Source: Marvinbryantia formatexigens DSM 14469 (GTDB lineage Bacteria; Bacillota; Clostridia; Lachnospirales; Lachnospiraceae). From it: a DNA stretch of 64,000 nucleotides. Positions within the stretch are counted from its first letter, which is position 1. Each line of letters starts with the position of its first letter. This document shows, piece by piece, positions 36,958 through 45,174 of this stretch. The notes below the pieces were generated by a model. That model was given only the letters and a program-made list of their open reading frames with translations. It searched no databases and was not told the origin of the DNA. A program made the translations under genes and the position numbers. Location of the stretch: contig NZ_CP102268.1 in assembly GCF_025148285.1 (NCBI RefSeq), forward strand, positions 1,600,001 to 1,664,000. The letters run 5' to 3'.

Positions 36958-38223
36958 TTACAATATTGCATCCAATGCTGCTTTTGCCGTTTCCATAGCC
37001 TCCTCCGGAGTCGCGGTTCCGCTCAGCATGGACTGCACTGCATCCAGAATAATCTGCTGCGCTGCAGGTGTATCATCAAGCGGCTGGAAATTCTTTGTGT
37101 GACTTAACTGTTCCGCAAAAATCTGGTTTGTCTCATCGCTTAAACATTCTGCTTTTCTTGCTTCCAGATTTGCCGGGAACGCATGCGGGAACCATTCCTG
37201 TACTTCCTCCGAAAGAAAATATTCAAGAAACGTCCATGCGTCATCCGGGTTCGGTGCATTCTTCGGCATTGCAACATAATATCCGCCAAGCCCGGCATTC
37301 AGAGGACCGTCTTTCCCTGGCCACAGTGCGACTCCGACCTCCAGATCCGGCGCATCATTTTTAATGTTCATAACTGCAGACTGTCCGTCTACATACATTC
37401 CAATTTTATTGTTATTGAACAATGTACGCACTTCTGCAGCCCCATTGCTTACAGAGCTCTCCGGCGCAACGTGATATTTTGTCAACAGTTCCGAATAATA
37501 CGTCGCCGCCTCAATTGCTTCCGGACTATTCAGCATGCTTTCTGACATATCCTCATTTGCAACTTCTCCGCCGGCACTCCAAAGCTCCGGTATAAAACGA
37601 AACCAGGTATTTCCCGTAAGATTTCCTACCAAACCATAGCCATACTGGTCAACGTTTCCATCTCCATCCGTATCTTTTGTTAATGCCTGCGCATATTCCA
37701 GCACTTCTTCCCAGTTCTGCGGCGGTGCTTCCGGGTCCAGTCCGGCGTCGCGGAAAAGTCCTTTATTATACACAAGACACATTGCTTCTGTGCTCCACGC
37801 AAGACCATATACTTCTCCGTCTACCGTTCCAAGCTCAAGCGCCGTCTGGTCAAAATCTTCCAGATTGATCGCATCCGATTTTTCCAGATAAGGGCTGAAA
37901 GACTGCAGCAGCCCCTGTTTTGCAAAGCTGTTTGTCCATGCATAGCTCTGCCACATCAGATCGGGTCCTTCCTTTGCCTGGCATGCAACCATTTCTTTTG
38001 TTACAAGATCTGCATAGGGAACAATTTCAAACTGAAGGTCAATGTCCGGATGCAGCGCCTCAAACTCCGGCTCCAGTCTGCTCACCGTATCTTCCTCGGT
38101 TCCGTCATACCAGATTGTTACCACTCTTTTTTCATCAGACGCAGATACTCCTGCCGCGCTTCCCGCTGCCACTGCTGCCGCCATCACAAGTGTAATACTC
38201 TTCTTCCATGTATTTCTTTTCAT
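36958..38223 (-). CDS. Sugar-binding protein of ABC transporter (family 1)
   Basis: The 421-residue protein has a signal peptide (about 1-28, ending SAAGVSASD) and the family 1 fold (VVTIWYDGTEEDTVSRLEPEFEALHPDI). It captures the substrate outside the cell. No lipobox cysteine is seen near the cleavage site, unusual for a Gram-positive binding protein, so anchoring is unclear. It is encoded between the dehydratase and the permeases. Confidence 0.9.
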   Translation of the reverse strand: MKRNTWKKSITLVMAAAVAAGSAAGVSASDEKRVVTIWYDGTEEDTVSRLEPEFEALHPDIDLQFEIVPYADLVTKEMVACQAKEGPDLMWQSYAWTNSFAKQGLLQSFSPYLEKSDAINLEDFDQTALELGTVDGEVYGLAWSTEAMCLVYNKGLFRDAGLDPEAPPQNWEEVLEYAQALTKDTDGDGNVDQYGYGLVGNLTGNTWFRFIPELWSAGGEVANEDMSESMLNSPEAIEAATYYSELLTKYHVAPESSVSNGAAEVRTLFNNNKIGMYVDGQSAVMNIKNDAPDLEVGVALWPGKDGPLNAGLGGYYVAMPKNAPNPDDAWTFLEYFLSEEVQEWFPHAFPANLEARKAECLSDETNQIFAEQLSHTKNFQPLDDTPAAQQIILDAVQSMLSGTATPEEAMETAKAALDAIL

Positions 38224-38243
38224 TTGTAAAGCCCTCCTTTTCT

Positions 38244-39431
38244 TTAAATCAGAATATTCCTTTCATCATAATCCTTTACCACATACTTTTCCAGTTTCGC
38301 CTGATCAATTTCAATGCCAAGCCCCGGTTCTCCTGATGGAATAATATAACCTTCCTCCCAGACAAACGGTTTCTTCATTACCTTATCAAATCCTCCAAAG
38401 CTTCCCATTGTCTCAATTGCTTCCTGAATCAGAAAATTCGGGCAGCATGCATCCAACTGAAGCTGTGCCGCAAAATTAACCGGTCCCGCCCAGAAATGCG
38501 TCGTTATCTGGCTGTGAAAAGCGTCCGCCATTGCCGCTATGTACCTTGCTTCACGAAGCCCACCGACGCCCGCAACATCAATCTGATAAATATCGCAGCT
38601 CTTATCTGTCATCAGCTTTACGTATTCATAGCGGGTCGCCAGTCTTTCTCCGGTAGCGATCGGGATAGTCGTTGCCCGGGACACTTTTTTCAAGATCTCC
38701 TGATTCTCGGGCGGTGTCGGTTCCTCAAACCAGAGAGGATCATATTCTTCCAGCATTTTTGCCACGCGGATTGCCCCTGCTGCAGTAAACTGTCCATGTG
38801 TTCCAATGATAATATCGACATTTTCTCCCACTGCTTCCCGGATATTTGCAATCGTTCTTTTCGCCCGCAGCATCGCTTCCCGCGACGGCATGTGAACGGC
38901 ATAGGTATCCAGATAGGGCGCCATCGGGTCCAGCTTAACTGCTGTAAAACCCATGTCCGCATATTCCTTTGCCCGCTTTGCACATGCATCCGGCAGCTGC
39001 CAGAAATCTTCGCAGAAAATCCTGTCTTCTTTTTCATAAAGATATGTATACGTGCGGATTCTGTCATTTACTCTGCCGCCCATCAGATTATAGACCGGCT
39101 GCCCGGTTTCTTTTCCGATAATATCCCAGAGGGCAATTTCAAATCCGCTGATAAGACCCATAGAAGACAAATCTGTGTGGAGCTTACTGTGGATAGCAAA
39201 AATCTTGCCAAACACTTTTTCCATATCGAAAGGATCCGCTCCGATAATGTAATTTTCTGCCATATCCATGACCATCTTTTCCAGTGTAGCAGGATTATAT
39301 GCATTCCATATGATTTCTCCCCATCCCTCTACACCCGAATCTGTAACCAGTTTCAGCAGGAACCAGTACACACCTCCTTTTGCGTTTGACCTGATTTTTA
39401 CCGGATAAAAAAATACATCTTTAATCTTCAT
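38244..39431 (-). CDS. Mandelate racemase/enolase superfamily dehydratase (putative)
   Basis: The 395-residue protein has the two-domain fold: an N-terminal capping domain (LVTDSGVEGWGEIIWNAYNPAT) and a barrel with KLDP near 175, GTHGQ, EEPTPPEN near 245, ATGERLATRYE near 275, and THFWAGPVN near 320. These match sugar-acid dehydratases such as galactonate or gluconate dehydratases. The operon context (transporter, two dehydrogenases, AraC) fits catabolism of a sugar acid, but the exact substrate is not set. The start at 39431 has GAGGAAAAAA upstream. Confidence 0.85.
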   Translation of the reverse strand: MKIKDVFFYPVKIRSNAKGGVYWFLLKLVTDSGVEGWGEIIWNAYNPATLEKMVMDMAENYIIGADPFDMEKVFGKIFAIHSKLHTDLSSMGLISGFEIALWDIIGKETGQPVYNLMGGRVNDRIRTYTYLYEKEDRIFCEDFWQLPDACAKRAKEYADMGFTAVKLDPMAPYLDTYAVHMPSREAMLRAKRTIANIREAVGENVDIIIGTHGQFTAAGAIRVAKMLEEYDPLWFEEPTPPENQEILKKVSRATTIPIATGERLATRYEYVKLMTDKSCDIYQIDVAGVGGLREARYIAAMADAFHSQITTHFWAGPVNFAAQLQLDACCPNFLIQEAIETMGSFGGFDKVMKKPFVWEEGYIIPSGEPGLGIEIDQAKLEKYVVKDYDERNILI

Positions 39432-39545
39432 TTTTTTCCTCGTTGTCACATTTTTCTTATAGCTTCGCCCTTTAAAGTGCACTTTTTAGCATTTTTGCAT
39501 AAATTACCAGTATTTTCCTCTCTGGTTTTTATCGCTTTTGCTATA

Positions 39546-39596
39546 TGTCAATCATAACAAAAACCCTTTTTCATAAACATAGCATATTATGACAAA
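39546..39596 (-). promoter_or_regulatory. Promoter region of the sugar operon with AraC-type direct repeats
   Basis: On the minus strand two 15-bp direct repeats, TTTGTCATAATATGC (39582-39596) and TTTGTTATGATTGAC (39547-39561), are spaced by 35 bp start to start. The second overlaps a TTGACA -35 (39546-39551). A good -10 is missing, which fits an activator-dependent promoter controlled by the AraC protein encoded next door. Confidence 0.55.
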
Positions 39597-39627
39597 GGGA
39601 TGTACTTTTTTGATCTCTTTTTGCAAA

Positions 39628-39672
39628 AAAGAAACGGGTATGCTTTTTTGCACATCCGTTTCTTTTTCATAA
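39628..39672 (-). terminator. Terminator of the araC-type gene
   Basis: On the minus strand AAGAAACGG pairs with CCGTTTCTT across a loop, followed by TTTTGC. It lies 20 bp after the AraC stop codon. Confidence 0.7.
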
Positions 39673-39691
39673 GCCGCCTGACAAACAGGTC

Positions 39692-40471
39692 TCATTTTAT
39701 ATTTTTCTTACGATACTCCGACGGAGAGCACCCCGTCAGCTTTTTAAAACTCTTCGAAAAGTAAAAAGGGTCTGTATAAAATAATCCCGCTGATATCTCC
39801 TTGATTGTAAGATTCTGGCTCTCCAAAAGCCTTTTTGCCTCCGCAATCCGCAGTTCATTCATATATTGAATCAGATTTTCCCCGGTATCTTTTTTAAATT
39901 TCCGGCTCAGATGCTCCGGCGAAATACTGAATCTGTCAGCCACTGCCTTTACAGACAGACGCTGCCGGAAAATATTTTCGCTGATGTATTTCAGTACCTG
40001 TTCCGTCAAATCATGCGTATCATCCAGTTGTCTGCGCGTATTCAATATCACTCCGTCTCTCATGTGATATAGAACAGCCTTCAGATAAAGATTAATCAAT
40101 TCAGCCTTCTCCATTCCGGAAGCCATATATGTCTTATAAATCTGCGAACACAGAAACTGCACTTCTCCGTCATAATCATGCAGCTTTATAATTTTATCCG
40201 TAAAAGGATGCTGGTCCTTCATCCCAAACCAGATTACATAGTTATCAAATGTTGCATATTTTGATTCATATAACAAATGAGTAACCATCGGCGGAATCAG
40301 AATGAAATCATAAGATTCATACTCAAATACACTCTCGTTCAATCTCATCTTTGTTTTACCACGGGTCATAAAATTCAGCTCATAATGCTTATGCCTGTGC
40401 CCCATAACATTTCTGGTAACGTCACTGTAGCGCGATCCCAAAAATTCCGCATTCTGATAATCAAACTCCAT
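39692..40471 (-). CDS. AraC family transcriptional regulator
   Basis: The 259-residue protein has an N-terminal cupin-like sensing domain (RHKHYELNFMTRGKTKMRLN near 27) and a C-terminal double helix-turn-helix (LSVKAVADRFSISPEHLSRKFK near 173, IKEISAGLFYTDPFYFSKSFKK near 225). It likely activates the adjacent sugar-acid operon. It has its own promoter and terminator. Confidence 0.93.
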   Translation of the reverse strand: MEFDYQNAEFLGSRYSDVTRNVMGHRHKHYELNFMTRGKTKMRLNESVFEYESYDFILIPPMVTHLLYESKYATFDNYVIWFGMKDQHPFTDKIIKLHDYDGEVQFLCSQIYKTYMASGMEKAELINLYLKAVLYHMRDGVILNTRRQLDDTHDLTEQVLKYISENIFRQRLSVKAVADRFSISPEHLSRKFKKDTGENLIQYMNELRIAEAKRLLESQNLTIKEISAGLFYTDPFYFSKSFKKLTGCSPSEYRKKNIK

Positions 40472-40520
40472 ATCTGTTTTCCCGTCCCACTCTGTTTATT
40501 CCAGTTCTTCTCCTGGCTAC

Positions 40521-40549
40521 ATTATACAAAGCCCATAAAACAAAGTCAA
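40521..40549 (-). promoter_or_regulatory. Promoter of the araC-type gene
   Basis: On the minus strand TTGACT (40544-40549) and TATAAT (40521-40526), 17-bp spacer, about 50 bp before the start. Confidence 0.85.
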
Positions 40550-40631
40550 ACCGATTCTTTACGTCTGCCATTTTCATGACCTCATCGCACAATCAAGCAG
40601 GAAAACACATTCTTTTTTTCATGTTAAAACA

Positions 40632-40732
40632 ACAAAAAATCACACCAGCCGGAGCGTGTCACCGGGATTATCATTGTGAGACCGGACACCTCCGATACGG
40701 GCGAACCGCACTCCTCCCGGAACTGGTGTGAT
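40632..40732 (-). terminator. Large structured element with terminator tail
   Basis: An outer stem CTGGTGTGAT/ATCACACCAG (40639-40648 with 40723-40732) encloses an inner hairpin built from GGAG-GTGT-CCGG and CCGG-ACAC-CTCC. On the minus strand a TTTTTT follows, so it can end the transcript coming from 41069. It is bigger than an ordinary terminator. The rest of the 361-bp gap (40472-40832) holds the araC promoter and a short CTTTCTTGCCGG-type tandem repeat near 40785-40830, but no gene. Confidence 0.65.
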
Positions 40733-40832
40733 ACAGATATTATAGTACCGCCCATCGGAAAATGCAAGGACGGCTTTCTTTTCTCGCCGGCTTTCTTGCC
40801 TTTCTTGCCGGCTTTCTTGCCGGCTCTGCCTT

Positions 40833-41069
40833 TTATTCCGCCGGCACCAGGTACTCCCGGAGCCGGCTGTAGTCCTCCGCATTGTAGCAGACGATTTCAA
40901 ACGCCTCAATGTCCGGGTTGCTGAATACCCTGGTCAGCCCGATGTATTGCGTCAGCTTGGATGCCAGATTCAGGACATCCTTCTCATCGGTAATCAGCTC
41001 CACTCTTCCTTTGCACTTTCTGATTGCTTTATAGAAACCGTCAATGTTCTGTATCGCTTTCACTCTCAT
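40833..41069 (-). CDS. Small conserved hypothetical protein
   Basis: The 78-residue soluble protein reads MRVKAIQNIDGFYKAIRKCK and ends LREYLVPAE. I do not recognise a family with certainty. A clear GGAGAG lies upstream of the ATG and the gene ends before a terminator. It lies 58 bp after the alpha/beta hydrolase gene, so it may be the last gene of the long operon. Confidence 0.7.
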   Translation of the reverse strand: MRVKAIQNIDGFYKAIRKCKGRVELITDEKDVLNLASKLTQYIGLTRVFSNPDIEAFEIVCYNAEDYSRLREYLVPAE

Positions 41070-41127
41070 AGATCATCTCTCCTTTTTCGTAAACTGCCGC
41101 ACGGCCCCGGCGAATCCGCCATGCATC

Positions 41128-42390
41128 TTAGAATCTTCCGGCGCTGAGCCACTCATCCACAAAATCATGCAGTGTTTTCATGGTGTCCCCGAACTGTCCC
41201 GGAAATTTTTCCAGATGTTTTGCCGGGGTAAACTTATGGGTCGCGCCCTCCACAAACGCAATGGTTTTGTCCTCGCTGGCTGCCATGTTATAAATAGTTT
41301 CCGACGCCAGGAACTCCCAGCCGGCGGTCATGCCCATGACCAGCAGCGGAGATTTTATGTGCGCCACATTGCCCGGCGGGCAGTTGTAAGTGGATTCCCA
41401 CTCCACGCCCCATATATGGTCTTCATCGAACCCGTAATCATCCGAAGTGCGCACGGCGTAGGAATTCAGATAAGTCTTTACGGAGAGAAACCTTGCGCCT
41501 TCCCAGAAAGAAGGAGTAAGCGAAACCGGATTTTCCGGTCCTCTGAGGCTGCGGATAATCTCCTCTGTTCTGCTTCCATCCGGGTGCAGCAGCAGATACG
41601 GCTTCTGCGTATGGGCCATCAGACGGGTATCCTGGGCGTACAGCTTATTATTTAAAAATACCTGCGCACTTCCCGGAATGATAAGCGGTTCGTCGTCTGT
41701 ATAATTTCCTCCGCCCGCTTCAATCTTCATCAGACGGCTCAGCGCATATTCCAGAATATAAATATTCCGCAGACTCTGCGCCTTCTGAAATTTTCTGATA
41801 AACGCATCCGAATAAACAGACCCCTTTTCATCAAACCCGTTCGCCGGATTGAAAAGATTCAGTTCCTCATTGATCAGCATGCCGCTGTTTTCGTCCTCCA
41901 CCGCCGGGTCAAGGCTGAGAAGCTGCATGACCGCATTTCCCCAGTTGGAATCCAGCAGCATCAGACCGTCCGCGGGCGGCAGCTCTTCACTGTCCGGGTA
42001 CGGAAATATTTTTTCGGGTCCCCGGAAAACCTGCGGTCCGTTTTCCGCAACCGCCTGATATGCCGACATCAATGTACCGCCGCCGCTGTGCCCCATCAGT
42101 ACAATCTTCTCTACCTGGGGAAGCGAACGCAGATACTCTACCGCAGCCTTCACACTCCTGGTTTTTTCTATCTGGCTGAAGATAATCCCTTCCTTGCTCA
42201 TGACATTCGCATTCAGAACCGTATACCCTCTTTTTGCCAGTTCGGGACCTGTCGGCCAGAGCAGATAATCTTCATCCGAATGCATAACCAGTACCGCAAT
42301 TCTCTGTTTCTCATTTTTCTGTACCGGCTCATATAACACGCCCGGAGAACGCTTTGCCACATTCACAAACGATGTCTTAATTGCTTCCAT
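41128..42390 (-). CDS. Alpha/beta hydrolase, cytosolic
   Basis: The 420-residue protein lacks a signal peptide. It has IAVLVMHSDEDYLLWPTGPE near 31-50, the nucleophile elbow MGHSGGG (Ser102) and a late His in VEGATHKFTPAKH that may complete the triad. The ATG at 42390 has AAGGAGG upstream. It lies 54 bp after a DAPG-hydrolase-type gene in the same operon and could act on an ester or thioester in the same pathway. The substrate is unknown. Confidence 0.8.
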   Translation of the reverse strand: MEAIKTSFVNVAKRSPGVLYEPVQKNEKQRIAVLVMHSDEDYLLWPTGPELAKRGYTVLNANVMSKEGIIFSQIEKTRSVKAAVEYLRSLPQVEKIVLMGHSGGGTLMSAYQAVAENGPQVFRGPEKIFPYPDSEELPPADGLMLLDSNWGNAVMQLLSLDPAVEDENSGMLINEELNLFNPANGFDEKGSVYSDAFIRKFQKAQSLRNIYILEYALSRLMKIEAGGGNYTDDEPLIIPGSAQVFLNNKLYAQDTRLMAHTQKPYLLLHPDGSRTEEIIRSLRGPENPVSLTPSFWEGARFLSVKTYLNSYAVRTSDDYGFDEDHIWGVEWESTYNCPPGNVAHIKSPLLVMGMTAGWEFLASETIYNMAASEDKTIAFVEGATHKFTPAKHLEKFPGQFGDTMKTLHDFVDEWLSAGRF

Positions 42391-42444
42391 GTCTGCCTCC
42401 TTGCAGTAGTTGTTATTGTTTCGTGCGCTCACAGCCGCAGCCGG

Positions 42445-43308
42445 TCAGTCCTTATCCACCGGCAGAGCGCTGTAAGCCTCATATAAATCCGGCAGGACCT
42501 CATACAGATGCTGGCGCTCGATCGTATTGTGCGTCAGAACATTCTTCAGATAGGTATTATCCACCGGCGTATCCTCATCGCGGATAATCTTTCCGTCCTT
42601 CGCGTAAAAGCCCATCCACTCACAGTTGATGCTCTCTCTTCCGCCAAGCGGACACGGACGGCTGAAGCGCAGCACCAGATGATGCCCCGGATGACCTTCA
42701 AATTCTTCCCAGCAGGCATCCGCCCGGCAGTTGGCATCCAGCAGCTTCTGGTAGCGTTCTTCGGAAAGCCCGTAATCGCGCAGATCAATATTATGTGAAA
42801 TTGCCGGGATTCCCTTAGACGGATCTCCTGTCGCGCCAAGGTCCAGCGTTTCCAGTGACCAGACGCCGTCCTTATCGTTTTCTCCGTTTACAAATCTGTG
42901 GTCCCAGTGGTCCAGCGGATTCCAGATTTTATAGCGCAGGTTTCCCTGCCCCTGTACCATGCTCTTTGAATGCTGATTATACCATTTTCCGTACCAGCGT
43001 CTCCATTTTCCCTGCCAGGTAACCGGCGATACGGAATACTCGATATAAAAGCCATATCCCTCCGGCATCATCGTGTAGCCGTAGCATACCTTCGGATAGC
43101 CTTTTATCTGAAGATGATCCAGCCAGTGTTCAATCGGAATGGCGTCCTCCACCGCCATCGGACCGGCATCCAGAATCTGCTGCTGCAGAGGATTCGGCGG
43201 ATAAAGCTTATAATCCGTGTAAAACCGGGAAGCCGGCATCGCCTTCTCCTCTTCTGTCAGCTCCGGCACCTCATAATATGGCATACCGTCATTATATATC
43301 AGTCCCAT
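42445..43308 (-). CDS. DAPG/phloretin hydrolase-type C-C hydrolase (copy B)
   Basis: The 287-residue protein belongs to the DAPG hydrolase (PhlG/phloretin hydrolase) family, zinc enzymes that cut the C-C bond between an aromatic ring and a ketone side chain. Visible features are SKSMVQGQGNLRYKIWNPLD near 120, DHWDHRF, HPGHHLVLRFSRPCP and the family zinc motif H-x3-E at His260/Glu264 (HNTIE), then QHLYEVLP. It is a paralogue of the gene at 44239 and ends in a similar tail (LPDLYEAYSALPVDKD). The exact substrate is not known. Confidence 0.85.
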   Translation of the reverse strand: MGLIYNDGMPYYEVPELTEEEKAMPASRFYTDYKLYPPNPLQQQILDAGPMAVEDAIPIEHWLDHLQIKGYPKVCYGYTMMPEGYGFYIEYSVSPVTWQGKWRRWYGKWYNQHSKSMVQGQGNLRYKIWNPLDHWDHRFVNGENDKDGVWSLETLDLGATGDPSKGIPAISHNIDLRDYGLSEERYQKLLDANCRADACWEEFEGHPGHHLVLRFSRPCPLGGRESINCEWMGFYAKDGKIIRDEDTPVDNTYLKNVLTHNTIERQHLYEVLPDLYEAYSALPVDKD

Positions 43309-43342
43309 GCTTCCTCTCCTCCTTCTTTCTATCTGCCCCTGT

Positions 43343-44146
43343 TTATCCTACAATCAGACCGCCGTTGACGTCTATCCTTGCGCCGTTTACGAAGCTTGCT
43401 TCTTCGCTTGCCAGGAAGCAGAACGCCCCCACCACATCCTGCGGAACCATCATGCGGCCCACCGGGATCCGGGCAAGCATTCTGGCGCGTTCCTCGTCGC
43501 TCAGCGTGGTTTCCTCCGGAACATCCTCTTCACAGTGCCCGATTAAAATGCAGTTAGAGGTAATTCCCTTCGGTCCGAATTCCCGCGCCATTTCGTAGGT
43601 CAGCGCCTCCAGACCGCCGCGCGCCGCCGCAAAGGACGGGTCGAGGAAATAGCCGCCGTTTCTGGCATCCCAGGTGGTAATGTTGATAATTCTGGGCGCT
43701 TTGCTCTGCAGCAGATACGGCATCGCATTCTTGGCATTTACAAACGCCGATTCCACGACCTCCATAGAATGACGCCAGATGGTCTTGTCGGTGTGTTCGA
43801 AATCATAACGGATATGTCCGCCCTTTGCGTTCACCACCACATCCACGCTGCCGAAGCGCTCGTACACATAATCAATCATATCCTTCATGTGGGTGCGCGT
43901 CTCGTAGATTTCCGGAGCTGCTTCCATATTTTCTTCCCATTTCGCCTTCGGGTTCTGGGCGATTCCGATCACATGATCGTGATATTTCGGATTGATTTTT
44001 TCTTTAATCGCCTTCTGCGCCTTAGTATGTAATCCGCTCAGCATCGCGACATTCATGCCCGCCTCCAGCGCGGCATTTACAATCGCAGAACCATTATTTC
44101 CTGCTCCGCCGGTAATCACCATTGTTCTTCCTTTTAATGTAAACAT
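43343..44146 (-). CDS. SDR-family protein with altered catalytic residues
   Basis: The 267-residue protein has the SDR cofactor motif TGGAGNNGS (12-20) and NAKGG (107-110) in place of NNAG. The active-site motif Y-x3-K is replaced by Phe172-AAA-Arg176 (SFAAARGGLEALT), and the Ser position reads TTWDA. It may bind NAD(P) but its usual chemistry is doubtful. It lies between the two DAPG-type hydrolases. SDR enzymes with other roles (for example a non-redox or partner function) are possible. Confidence 0.85.
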   Translation of the reverse strand: MFTLKGRTMVITGGAGNNGSAIVNAALEAGMNVAMLSGLHTKAQKAIKEKINPKYHDHVIGIAQNPKAKWEENMEAAPEIYETRTHMKDMIDYVYERFGSVDVVVNAKGGHIRYDFEHTDKTIWRHSMEVVESAFVNAKNAMPYLLQSKAPRIINITTWDARNGGYFLDPSFAAARGGLEALTYEMAREFGPKGITSNCILIGHCEEDVPEETTLSDEERARMLARIPVGRMMVPQDVVGAFCFLASEEASFVNGARIDVNGGLIVG

Positions 44147-44238
44147 TCTCTCACTCCTGTTCTGCCAAATTCCTTACCTTCATTTCCTGATATAAATCTG
44201 TAACCGTCCTTTCGTCCGCATAAGTCTCCGGCGGCTGC

Positions 44239-45114
44239 TCAGTCCGCATCCATCGGCTGGTCGTGATACTCCGCATACAGCTCCGGCAGGAAGGTATACA
44301 GATGCTCCCACTCAATCAGCGTATGGATAACCACCTTTTTCAGATACGCTTCATCACACTTTGTGCTCGGATCTCTCACCAGCTTTCCGTTTACCGGACG
44401 CCAGCCGATCCACTCCCTGCTTCTGGTCTCGATGCCTCCCTGCGGGCACGGACGGGAATAGGCAAGGCACAGATGCGTGCCCGGCTCGTCAAAGGTCTCG
44501 TAGGAGCCCTTTCCGGTAAGCTGGCAGCCGGCGTCCTTCAGCTCCTGCAGACGCTCATCTGTCAGCCCGAAATCCTTCAGATCAAACTGGTGACGGATGG
44601 TATCATACATGCGGTCGCCGGCTCCCAGGTCAAGGCTCTCCGTGGTATGAATGCCGTCGGAGCCATCCTGCCAGTTTACATAATAATGGTCAAAATGGTC
44701 CGCATAATTCCAGATTTTATATCTCAGATTGCCGTGCCCCGGCACCATGCTTTTCGATTTCAGATTTCTCCAGTTGCGGTACCAGCGCTCCATCTCCGCG
44801 GTAATGTGCGGCGGTCTCACGCGGTAGGTCGCCACGTAGCCGGAGCCGTCCTCAAACATACAGTACCCAAGCTCCACTTTGTCATATCCATACGGTTTTA
44901 AAAGGTCCATGAAGTTTTCCGGACGGATCGCGTCCTCCACCTTCATCGGCTTCTTTATAATCTGCATTTCCAGCGGGGAGGGCATATGCAGCGGATATTT
45001 GTAAAAATACTTTGCCAGCGGCATCTTTTCCTCCTCCGGGAACAATTTCTGACGCACCTTTACGATATTATCGTCATCGGTATCGATGATTTCTTTATCA
45101 ACTTCAATAAACAT
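44239..45114 (-). CDS. DAPG/phloretin hydrolase-type C-C hydrolase (copy A)
   Basis: The 291-residue protein has the same layout as copy B: SKSMVPGHGNLRYKIWNYAD, DHFDHYYVNWQDG, PGTHLCLAYSRPCPQGG and the zinc motif H-x3-E at His264/Glu268 (HTLIE) followed by EHLYTFLP. Two paralogues in one operon suggest two related substrates or a heteromeric enzyme. The start at 45114 has AGGAG upstream. Confidence 0.85.
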   Translation of the reverse strand: MFIEVDKEIIDTDDDNIVKVRQKLFPEEEKMPLAKYFYKYPLHMPSPLEMQIIKKPMKVEDAIRPENFMDLLKPYGYDKVELGYCMFEDGSGYVATYRVRPPHITAEMERWYRNWRNLKSKSMVPGHGNLRYKIWNYADHFDHYYVNWQDGSDGIHTTESLDLGAGDRMYDTIRHQFDLKDFGLTDERLQELKDAGCQLTGKGSYETFDEPGTHLCLAYSRPCPQGGIETRSREWIGWRPVNGKLVRDPSTKCDEAYLKKVVIHTLIEWEHLYTFLPELYAEYHDQPMDAD

Positions 45115-45174
45115 TCTGACTCTCCTTTCTGTTTCCGGGAACAGTCCTGGCGGACTGCCCTTTTACGTTTACTG

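Noticed and set aside
40640-40909. Open frame of 89 codons overlapping the small conserved gene
   Set aside because: It lacks a ribosome site, has a repetitive Arg/Gln/Glu stretch from a short DNA repeat, and crosses the terminator-like element.
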